Assembly: GCA_007123975.1 (NCBI GenBank)
Contig: SLFZ01000112.1
Span: 1-5,525, forward strand
Direction: 5' to 3'
Length of the DNA stretch: 5,525 nt
From: Candidatus Izemoplasma sp.
GTDB lineage: Bacteria; Bacillota_I; Bacilli_A; Izemoplasmatales; Izemoplasmataceae
Positions 1-4,849 of the stretch are shown here, piece by piece. A model generated the notes under the pieces. It made no database searches. It was not told the DNA's origin and saw only the letters and a list, made by a program, of their open reading frames with translations. The position numbers and the translations under genes were made by a program. Positions within the stretch are counted from its first letter, which is position 1, and every line of letters begins with the position of its first letter.

Positions 1-635
1 AGCGCGACGTCTTTGTCGGCGCCGAGGATGCCGTATTTCACACCGGTCATGCCGACGTCGGTGATATACAAACTGCCTTTGGGAAGGCGCATGGCGTCGC
101 TTGTTGGCACGTGTGTGTGTGTTCCGACAATTGCGTCAACGCGGCCATCGAGATAATGCGCGATGGCGAGCTTTTCACTCGTGGTTTCGGCGTGCACATC
201 GACAAGGACAACATCGGCTTCTAAGTTGTCAAGGATGGCATCGAGCGTTGTAAACGGATCGGTGAGCGGGTCATGCATAAAGACCTGACCCATGATGTTG
301 ATGACGGCTAAGATGGTGCCGTTATGGTTAATCTTTAAGACGCGTTTCCCAGGGGTTGATGCAGGGTAGTTTGCAGGACGAACAATGTTCGATTCGTCAA
401 TGAAATCGAAAAGTTCTTTCTTCGAAAACGCGTGGTTACCAAGCGTCACGCCGTGCACACCACGGGACATCAACGCCTTGTAATCTTGCAAGCGAAGGCC
501 GAGGCCTTCGGCCATGTTTTCGCCGTTTGCCAGCAGGATATGCGGCTTGTGGTCGCGTTTGATGCCGGGTAGGAACTTGTCGAGCGCCTCTAACCCGCGC
601 TCACCATAGATGTCGCCGATGAACAGTATTTTCAT
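1..635 (-). CDS. ymdB: YmdB-family metallophosphoesterase (TIGR00282 type), 3' end cut by the window edge
   Basis: This is a cytoplasmic calcineurin-like phosphoesterase. The Bacillus subtilis homologue hydrolyses 2',3'-cyclic nucleotides and influences biofilm and late adaptive gene expression. From the ATG at 635, 211 residues are visible; the family is about 260-270 aa, so roughly 50 C-terminal residues lie outside the window. The N-terminus reads MKILFIGDIYGERG. All expected metal and active-site positions are visible: D8, E39-N40 in NGEN, N67-H68 in LGNH, H148 in VHAETTSEK, and H173/H175 in GTHTHVP, followed by the family signature ITDVGMTG at 191-198. After GNH the sequence is AFS, where Bacillus YmdB has TWD. 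The start codon overlaps the Nudix stop as ATGA and is preceded by GAGG (644-641), so translation is probably coupled. Family assignment is secure; the physiological role here is inferred from Bacillus. Confidence 0.95.
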   Translation of the reverse strand, partial: MKILFIGDIYGERGLEALDKFLPGIKRDHKPHILLANGENMAEGLGLRLQDYKALMSRGVHGVTLGNHAFSKKELFDFIDESNIVRPANYPASTPGKRVLKINHNGTILAVINIMGQVFMHDPLTDPFTTLDAILDNLEADVVLVDVHAETTSEKLAIAHYLDGRVDAIVGTHTHVPTSDAMRLPKGSLYITDVGMTGVKYGILGADKDVA

Positions 636-1153
636 GGTGACCTCTTTTCTAGGACCCTAAAATAGTCGGGGTCGTTCATAAGGTAGGGATAGTCCCAAAA
701 GGTTTTCTCCTTGATCATACGCTTGATGTCTCGAAGCGTGGCGTACTTCACATCAAGGACTTCGTCAGGGTTCACGCGTATGTCTTCTAGGTTGCGGTCG
801 GTATGCACGTGAAACACATGGCAAATTGTCTGCCAGCGGCCACGAATCGAGGTGATGATTTTGAGCCTTTCAAAGGCGTCTTTGTCAAAGGTGAGTCCGA
901 GTTCTTCTTTCGTTTCACGCCGAGCTGCCGCGCGGGCCGATTCACCAACGTCTGCGCCACCGGTCGTGGTTGCCCATAAGTAGGGGTTCGCATCGGTTGG
1001 TTTGGCGCGGCGCTGGATGAGGTACTCCCCGCGGCCGTTTGACACCCACACATGGACGATTAAGAAGTACTCGCCTTTGTTGAGGTGACTGCCGCGTGGC
1101 GCGGTTTTGTCGAGTTTGTTGCCGTGTTCGTCGTAGACGTCAAAGTATTCCAT
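632..1153 (-). CDS. Nudix hydrolase, substrate unknown
   Basis: A 173-aa Nudix (MutT-like) hydrolase, expected to cleave a nucleoside diphosphate linked to another moiety using a divalent metal. The Nudix box is perfect across residues 65-87: G65, E71 and then RETKEELGL, with metal-binding glutamates E80, E83 and E84. The N-terminus (MEYFDVYDEHGN, then a GEYFLIVHVWV strand) and the QRR segment before the box resemble the YfcD and isopentenyl-diphosphate isomerase-like branch. That branch is often named IPP isomerase in databases, but a real isomerase needs catalytic Cys and Glu residues that I do not recognise here. A GTG at 1165 would add four residues but has no ribosome site. The ATG at 1153 has GAGG six bases upstream, which decides the start. 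The gene stops with TGA inside the ymdB ATG and follows rny after a hairpin. It probably depends on readthrough from rny, since no promoter is visible in the gap. Confidence 0.9.
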   Translation of the reverse strand: MEYFDVYDEHGNKLDKTAPRGSHLNKGEYFLIVHVWVSNGRGEYLIQRRAKPTDANPYLWATTTGGADVGESARAAARRETKEELGLTFDKDAFERLKIITSIRGRWQTICHVFHVHTDRNLEDIRVNPDEVLDVKYATLRDIKRMIKEKTFWDYPYLMNDPDYFRVLEKRSP

Positions 1154-1174
1154 TGAATGCCTCACTTTTCGTAG

Positions 1175-1200
1175 AAAGCCTCCCGCACGCGGGAGGCTTT
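1175..1200 (-). terminator. 12-bp inverted repeat between rny and the Nudix gene; weak terminator, attenuator or mRNA-end hairpin
   Basis: Arms 1175-1186 and 1189-1200 are perfect complements separated by two bases, giving about 11 GC-rich pairs around a tetraloop. It begins six bases after the rny stop. In the minus direction it is followed by only TTTCTACG, so the T-run is poor. On the plus strand it is followed by TTTGGG, which is no better. The Nudix ribosome site lies 11 bases beyond the hairpin. Partial termination, or 3'-end protection of rny mRNA with some readthrough, is more likely than full termination, because I see no promoter for the downstream pair. Confidence 0.65.
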
Positions 1201-1206
1201 GGGTAC

Positions 1207-2790
1207 TTATTTGGCGACGTCCTGTGCCCGGGTTTCACGGATGACCGTGACTTTGATGGTGCCGGGGTAGGAGAGGTCTTCTTCGATTTTTTTCTTAATG
1301 TCGCGGGCGAGTTTGTGGGCGAGCGTGTCGTCGATTTGTTCGGGTTTGACGATGACGCGCACTTCGCGTCCCGCTTGGATGGCGTAAGCGTGGTCAACGC
1401 CTTTGAAGTCACCCGAGAGCGTCTCAAGTTGTTCGAGGCGCTTGATGTAGGAATCAAGCGATTCGCTGCGGGCGCCTGGTCGTGCGGCCGAGAGTGCGTC
1501 GGCGGCGGCGACGAGGGTGGCGATGACGGTTTGCGGCTCCACTTCGCCATGGTGCGATTTAATCGCGTCGATGACGGCAAGCGGTTCGTTGTAGCGGTTG
1601 GCGATGTTGACGCCGATTTCTACGTGGGATCCTTCGATTTCATGGTCGACGGCTTTCCCAATGTCGTGGATTAAAGCGGCGCGGCGGGCGAGGATTTCGT
1701 CTTCGCCGATTTCCGCGGCCATTTTACCAGCCAGGAACGCACACTCGACGGAGTGTCTCAGCACGTTTTGGCCGTAGCTGGTGCGGAAGTGCAGGCGTCC
1801 AAGCAGTTTGACGAGGTCGGGATGGACTTTGCCGATGCCGACTTCGAAGACGGCTTCTTCGCCTTTGTCGCGGATGTAACGGTCGATTTCTTCGCGTGAT
1901 TTTTCAACCACTTCTTCGATGCGGCCCGGGTGGATGCGGCCATCGCTGACAAGTTGTTCGAGCGCGCGTTTGGCGATTTCGCGGCGGATCGGGTCAAAGC
2001 CCGAAAGCACAACCGCCTCAGGGGTGTCATCGATGATGAGGTCAACCCCGGTGAGCGCTTCGATGGTGCGGATGTTGCGGCCTTCACGGCCGATGATGCG
2101 GCCTTTCATGTCGTCGTTTGGTAAGGTGACGACGCTGACGGTGCGTTCGCTGGTGACGTCTTGTGCGTACTTTTGCATTGCGAACGCGAGAATGTGTTTC
2201 GCCTTTTTATCAGCCTCATGCTTGGCTTCTTCTTCGGCGTCTTTAATGTATTGCGCGATTTCGTGGCTCATTTCGTCTTCGACGCGGCTAAAGATAATCT
2301 TGCGTGCGTCTTCGACGCTGGTCTGGGCAATTTCTTGCAGGCGTTGGTTTTGTTCTTCAATCAAACTCTCGAGTGTGCTGTTTTTATCGTCTAGGGCTTT
2401 CTTACGTTGTTCTAGGGCTTCTTCTTTGCGATCAAGGTTCGCTTCACGTTTATCGAAATTCAGCGAACGGTTGTCTAAAACCTGTTCGCGCTGAATCAGT
2501 TTGTTTTCCGTGTTGGATATTTCTTTTTTGCGTTCGCGGACCTCTTTTTCGAACTCCATCCGTTGATTATGGATGTCTTGCTTGGTTTCAAGCAAGGATT
2601 CTTTCTTGGTTTTATCCGCTTCCTTGATCGCTTCATCAATCACTTGTTTTGCTTGTTGTTGTGCTTTTCCAAAGCCTTTTTCGACGATTATTACCCGTAC
2701 GATGACGCCAATCACCGTACCGATAATCAAAATTAGCAACCCGGAGATGATTAATACAGGGTCCACCGCCAACAGCGTAGCGTGTACCAT
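1207..2790 (-). CDS. rny: Ribonuclease Y (membrane-anchored endoribonuclease)
   Basis: RNase Y starts mRNA decay in Bacillota by endonucleolytic cleavage of 5'-monophosphorylated RNA at the membrane, as part of a loose degradosome. From the ATG at 2790 it is 527 aa, close to the 520 aa of B. subtilis. Domains in order: one N-terminal membrane segment at about residues 11-36 (ISGLLILIIGTVIGVIVRV); a long charged coiled coil at about 40-200; a KH RNA-binding domain whose GRIIGREGRNIR loop is at 230-241; and an HD domain with H346 (LRHSVE) and the catalytic pair H375-D376 in ALIHDIGKAVDHE. A C-terminal domain ends in RAQDVAK. An upstream in-frame ATG at 2829 would add 13 residues but has no good ribosome site, whereas GGAGG stands seven bases before 2790. 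The gene has its own promoter and follows the recA terminator. All key residues are present. Confidence 0.97.
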   Translation of the reverse strand: MVHATLLAVDPVLIISGLLILIIGTVIGVIVRVIIVEKGFGKAQQQAKQVIDEAIKEADKTKKESLLETKQDIHNQRMEFEKEVRERKKEISNTENKLIQREQVLDNRSLNFDKREANLDRKEEALEQRKKALDDKNSTLESLIEEQNQRLQEIAQTSVEDARKIIFSRVEDEMSHEIAQYIKDAEEEAKHEADKKAKHILAFAMQKYAQDVTSERTVSVVTLPNDDMKGRIIGREGRNIRTIEALTGVDLIIDDTPEAVVLSGFDPIRREIAKRALEQLVSDGRIHPGRIEEVVEKSREEIDRYIRDKGEEAVFEVGIGKVHPDLVKLLGRLHFRTSYGQNVLRHSVECAFLAGKMAAEIGEDEILARRAALIHDIGKAVDHEIEGSHVEIGVNIANRYNEPLAVIDAIKSHHGEVEPQTVIATLVAAADALSAARPGARSESLDSYIKRLEQLETLSGDFKGVDHAYAIQAGREVRVIVKPEQIDDTLAHKLARDIKKKIEEDLSYPGTIKVTVIRETRAQDVAK

Positions 2791-2795
2791 ATTAA

Positions 2796-2802
2796 TTCCT
2801 CC
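2796..2802 (-). promoter_or_regulatory. rny ribosome binding site (decides the start codon)
   Basis: GGAGGAA on the minus strand, with seven bases between GGAGG and the ATG at 2790. This is the strongest Shine-Dalgarno match in the window. It lies downstream of the alternative ATG at 2829, so it argues for the shorter 527-aa protein. Confidence 0.9.
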
Positions 2803-2833
2803 GTTCGTATTCGTTTTACTCGTTTGCATGAAA

Positions 2834-2859
2834 CCCCGAGGGGCATTATTTCATAATGC
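2834..2859 (-). other. Small hairpins in the rny leader
   Basis: In the predicted rny 5' leader (about 85 nt), GCATTAT and ATAATGC (2853-2859 and 2843-2849) form a 7-bp stem with a 3-base loop. It is followed directly by CCCCTCGGGG (2834-2843), which can form a short second stem; the two share base 2843. They end about 30 bases before the ribosome site. Their purpose is unknown; they could shield the 5' end or be a target for RNase Y self-regulation. No known riboswitch fold is recognised. Confidence 0.4.
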
Positions 2860-2862
2860 TTC

Positions 2863-2878
2863 TGTAAAGTTTTACTGT
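2863..2878. promoter_or_regulatory. Dyad at the rny transcription start, candidate operator
   Basis: On the minus strand the sequence is ACAGTAAAACTTTACA, with the symmetric core GTAAA-AC-TTTAC. It begins three bases past the -10 box, so a bound protein would cover about -3 to +13 and act as a repressor. Almost the same sequence lies upstream of glnA (4766-4782), differing only by one extra G in the centre. The binding protein is unknown, and the site could alternatively be a weak hairpin in the RNA leader. Confidence 0.4.
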
Positions 2879-2881
2879 TTC

Positions 2882-2911
2882 ATTATACAAGACCGTACCC
2901 CCAAAAGTCAA
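2882..2911 (-). promoter_or_regulatory. rny promoter (SigA/sigma-70 type)
   Basis: On the minus strand, -35 TTGACT (2906-2911) and -10 TATAAT (2882-2887) are separated by 18 bp. These match consensus at 5/6 and 6/6. The predicted start is near 2875, about 85 bases before the rny ATG. The promoter lies directly downstream of the recA terminator, so rny is a separate transcription unit. Confidence 0.85.
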
Positions 2912-2947
2912 CGAATATTGCTTGGCCTGAAAACGCGATAAACGCAT

Positions 2948-2973
2948 AAAAAAGCGCCCTTTCCCAAGGGCGC
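2948..2973 (-). terminator. Intrinsic terminator of the pgsA-recA unit
   Basis: On the minus strand, GCGCCCTT, loop GGGA, AAGGGCGC forms an 8-bp GC-rich stem (2954-2973), followed at once by six T (2953-2948). It begins seven bases after the recA stop. There is no T-run in the opposite direction, so it works only for recA. Confidence 0.93.
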
Positions 2974-2980
2974 GCGATGT

Positions 2981-3973
2981 TTAGATGCTGAGTTTTTCTC
3001 GGATCGATGCCATTAAGGTTTCTAAGAGTTCCGGATGCTCTTCGAGGTAGGCTTTCACATTCTCCCGGCCTTGGCCGATTTTTTCATCGTTGTAGGAAAA
3101 CCACGATCCACTTTTGGCAATCAAATCGTGCTCAACCGCGAGGTCGATAATCTCACCGGTGCGCGAGACGCCTTTGCCGTAGACGATGTCAACTTCAGCG
3201 GTTTTAAACGGTGGAGCGACTTTGTTTTTGACAACTTTAACGCGGGTGCGATTGCCGATGACGTCGTTGCCGATTTTAAGCTGTTCGCCACGGCGAATGT
3301 CGATGCGAACGGTGCTGTAAAATTTGAGTGCGCGACCGCCTGAGGTTGTTTCTGGGTTGCCAAACATGACGCCAACCTTTTCGCGAATTTGATTGATAAA
3401 AACGGCGATGGCGTTCGATTTTGAGATGGCGCCGGAGAGTTTACGCATCGCTTGGCTCATCAAGCGGGCTTGCAATCCGACGTGGCTAGAGCCCATGTCG
3501 CCACGAATTTCTGCTTCTGGAACAAGCGCTGCGACGCTGTCAACGACCACGATGGATATCGCGTTTGAACGAATCAACGCCTCGGTAATTTCAAGGGCTT
3601 GTTCACCGGTGTCAGGTTGTGAAATAATCAAGTTATCAATGTCGACACCTAGGGCTTTGGCGTATTTCGGATCGAGCGCATGCTCTGCGTCGATAAACGC
3701 GGCATAGCCTCCGAGTTTTTGGGCTTCGGCGATGGCGTGTAGGGCAAACGTGGTTTTACCTGATGACTCCGGTCCATAGATTTCGATGATGCGCCCTTTG
3801 GGGTATCCACCGATGCCAAGGGCAAGGTCAAGCGACAGCGAGCCACTTGGGATTGCGTCGAGGTTTTTTGAGCCCGCCTCTTCCCCCAGCAACATGATGC
3901 TCCCTTTACCATGCGCTTTTTCAATGTCTTTCATCGCCATGTCAATGGCTTTTTTTCGATCGTCTTTGGCCAT
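2981..3973 (-). CDS. recA: RecA recombinase
   Basis: RecA forms filaments on single-stranded DNA, pairs homologous DNA with ATP hydrolysis, and triggers LexA self-cleavage in the SOS response. From the ATG at 3973 (MAKDDRKKAIDMAM) it is 330 aa, shorter than E. coli (353) or B. subtilis (348). Visible motifs: Walker A GPESSGKT at 67-74, catalytic E97 in DAEHALD, Walker B VVVDS at 142-146, loop L1 around EAEIRGDMGSSHVGLQAR, and loop L2 within FGNPETTSGGRALKFYS. The missing length is at the C-terminus: it ends ...LLETLMASIREKLSI and lacks the usual acidic tail. A GTG at 4003 would add ten residues but has no ribosome site, whereas GAGGAG (3986-3981) precedes 3973. It lies 49 bp after pgsA with no cinA between them and is probably cotranscribed with pgsA. 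I see no Bacillus-type LexA box (CGAAC-N4-GTTCG) nearby. Confidence 0.98.
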   Translation of the reverse strand: MAKDDRKKAIDMAMKDIEKAHGKGSIMLLGEEAGSKNLDAIPSGSLSLDLALGIGGYPKGRIIEIYGPESSGKTTFALHAIAEAQKLGGYAAFIDAEHALDPKYAKALGVDIDNLIISQPDTGEQALEITEALIRSNAISIVVVDSVAALVPEAEIRGDMGSSHVGLQARLMSQAMRKLSGAISKSNAIAVFINQIREKVGVMFGNPETTSGGRALKFYSTVRIDIRRGEQLKIGNDVIGNRTRVKVVKNKVAPPFKTAEVDIVYGKGVSRTGEIIDLAVEHDLIAKSGSWFSYNDEKIGQGRENVKAYLEEHPELLETLMASIREKLSI

Positions 3974-3980
3974 GATTCCA

Positions 3981-4013
3981 CTCCTCTCACCCCGATGATA
4001 CACCCATGCGGGG
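3981..4013 (-). promoter_or_regulatory. recA ribosome binding site with an adjacent weak hairpin
   Basis: GAGGAG (3986-3981) ends seven bases before the recA ATG and decides the start. Just upstream, CCCCG (4013-4009) can pair with CGGGG (3994-3990) and CAT-ATG can extend the stem past one bulged base. This would leave the ribosome site immediately beside the stem. The ribosome site is well supported. The hairpin may be chance, or it could tune recA translation in the pgsA-recA message. Confidence 0.6.
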
Positions 4014-4022
4014 CGGATTGCT

Positions 4023-4616
4023 TTATTGTTGTTTGAAGACGTGTTTATTGCGAATATAGTACTCGATTCCAGAAACGACGGTCAGTGCAACACCAAGGTA
4101 AAGCATGATATAGCCAACCCATTCGGCGAACGAGGCAAACCATGGAATGGTGAAGCCAAGCCACGGAAAGTTTTCATGGCGGAAGATGCTTGCATCGTGC
4201 CAAATGAAAAGTAACACACCAAGCGCAATCATCGTAAACGTTGTTTTGTATTTGCCAAGCACACCGGCAGCAATCACCGATCCATCGCCGGCGGCGACCA
4301 AGCGGATGCCGGTGACGATAAATTCGCGCGAGAGCACAACGAGCACAACCCACATCGGAATCACGCCGACATCTTGTAACATCAACAACGCAAACATCAC
4401 AAGCAGCTTATCGGCGAGCGGGTCAAGAAACTTACCCAGAGTGGTCACAAGGTTGTGCTTTCGAGCCAGGTAACCATCAAACAAGTCGGTGAACGCCGCG
4501 GCCACAAATAAAAAGCCGATGACAAAATCGTAATACGGGAACTTAAGGTAGTAGATAACTACCAGCACGGGGATTACCAAAACGCGTAACAATGTCAGTT
4601 TGTTGGGCAGGTTCAT
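4023..4616 (-). CDS. pgsA: CDP-diacylglycerol-glycerol-3-phosphate 3-phosphatidyltransferase (PGP synthase)
   Basis: This integral membrane enzyme transfers the phosphatidyl group of CDP-diacylglycerol to glycerol-3-phosphate. It is the committed step to phosphatidylglycerol and cardiolipin. The 197-aa protein is normal in length for the family. The CDP-alcohol phosphotransferase signature is complete: D44, D47-G48, A51-R52, G61, D65 and D69 in the D-x2-DG-x2-AR-x8-G-x3-D-x3-D pattern. The start MNLPNKLTLLRVLVIP is typical of PgsA. Hydrophobic stretches near 9-24, 30-44, 70-104, 118-139 and 165-183 fit a multi-pass protein. Choice of PgsA over other members of the superfamily rests on the N-terminus and on its position beside recA-rny-ymdB, as in Bacillus. 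AAGGTGG precedes the ATG. It is the first gene of its unit and is divergent from glnA. Confidence 0.95.
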   Translation of the reverse strand: MNLPNKLTLLRVLVIPVLVVIYYLKFPYYDFVIGFLFVAAAFTDLFDGYLARKHNLVTTLGKFLDPLADKLLVMFALLMLQDVGVIPMWVVLVVLSREFIVTGIRLVAAGDGSVIAAGVLGKYKTTFTMIALGVLLFIWHDASIFRHENFPWLGFTIPWFASFAEWVGYIMLYLGVALTVVSGIEYYIRNKHVFKQQ

Positions 4617-4637
4617 ACGCTCACCACCTTAGCCTAC

Positions 4638-4666
4638 ATTATACCATATCCCCCTTACCACAACAA
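4638..4666 (-). promoter_or_regulatory. pgsA(-recA) promoter with extended -10
   Basis: On the minus strand, TATAAT (4643-4638) is preceded by TGG, an extended -10, with TTGTTG (4666-4661) 17 bp upstream as a poor -35 (3/6). The predicted start at about 4630-4633 leaves a leader of only about 14-17 bases, with the ribosome site at its very 5' end. It presumably drives recA too, since no convincing recA promoter was seen in the pgsA 3' end. Confidence 0.8.
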
Positions 4667-4765
4667 CAAATAAAGGTCGCAAAATGTCCCTATTTCGCCC
4701 GATAAAACGTCTTCAATCGGAAACACCCGGCATAGATGTCACCCTCTGCACTGCGGTTCGATTTC

Positions 4766-4782
4766 ACAGTAAAACGTTTACA
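4766..4782. promoter_or_regulatory. Dyad upstream of the glnA promoter; cre-like candidate operator
   Basis: ACAGTAAAACGTTTACA contains the symmetric core GTAAA-ACG-TTTAC (4769-4781). Read as a CcpA cre site (TGWAANCGNTNWCA), 4769-4782 matches 10 of 12 fixed positions, failing only at the first two bases. It is centred about 45 bases upstream of the predicted glnA start. It does not fit the GlnR/TnrA consensus TGTNA-N7-TNACA, having one plausible half-site only. A near-identical sequence lies at the rny start (2863-2878). Confidence 0.4.
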
Positions 4783-4784
4783 TC

Positions 4785-4813
4785 TTTTCATTGCTCCATG
4801 GTGGGTGTATCAT
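4785..4813 (+). promoter_or_regulatory. Probable glnA promoter
   Basis: -35 TTTTCA (4785-4790) and -10 TATCAT (4808-4813) are separated by 17 bp and match consensus at 4/6 and 5/6. The predicted start near 4820 gives a leader of about 30 bases. The weak -35 would suit a regulated promoter. The region between here and the pgsA promoter (4667-4765) holds no other feature I can support. Confidence 0.55.
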
Positions 4814-4814
4814 T

Positions 4815-4829
4815 AAACTAAGTTAGTTT
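4815..4829. promoter_or_regulatory. Perfect 15-bp palindrome at the glnA transcription start, candidate operator
   Basis: AAACTAA-G-TTAGTTT is fully symmetric about a single central base. It starts two bases past the -10 box and covers the predicted +1, where a bound repressor would block the polymerase. It does not match the GlnR/TnrA consensus. A seven-base arm with a one-base centre cannot form a full hairpin, so a protein-binding site is more natural than an RNA structure. The regulator is unknown. Confidence 0.45.
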
Positions 4830-4849
4830 GAGACCTAAGGGGTGTAAGG

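Noticed and set aside
111..122. A (GT)6 dinucleotide run that might be a phase-variable repeat
   Set aside because: On the minus strand it encodes THTH of the GTHTHVP metal-binding motif of YmdB (H173 and H175), so protein constraint explains it.
1096..1674. 192-codon open frame on the plus strand
   Set aside because: It lies antisense to the end of rny, crosses the hairpin and the Nudix start, has no ribosome site and resembles no known protein; it is a shadow of the GC-biased codons of rny.
1919..2494. 191-codon open frame on the plus strand
   Set aside because: Antisense to the KH and coiled-coil regions of rny, with Ser/Arg-rich low-complexity content typical of reverse-strand shadows.
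2791..2829. Upstream ATG giving a 540-aa RNase Y
   Set aside because: The strong GGAGG at 2802-2798 lies downstream of that ATG and correctly spaced for the ATG at 2790; the extra 13 polar residues (MQTSKTNTNGGIN) precede the membrane anchor without family support.
3995..4005. An 11-base sequence, GGGTGTATCAT, shared between the recA leader (minus) and the glnA -10 region (4803-4813, plus), which might mean a second recA promoter
   Set aside because: 11-base matches are expected several times by chance in a window this size counting both strands; in the recA leader there is no -35 at the right distance, and the start would fall inside the ribosome site.
4703..4724. CCGAT/ATCGG inverted repeat with a 12-base loop
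   Set aside because: A five-base arm with a long loop and no T-run is expected by chance and is not placed at either promoter.
4617..4849. GlnR/TnrA site, LexA box or glutamine riboswitch in the pgsA-glnA gap
   Set aside because: No TGTNA-N7-TNACA match, no CGAAC-N4-GTTCG and no recognisable riboswitch fold; only the two dyads and the two promoters are supported.
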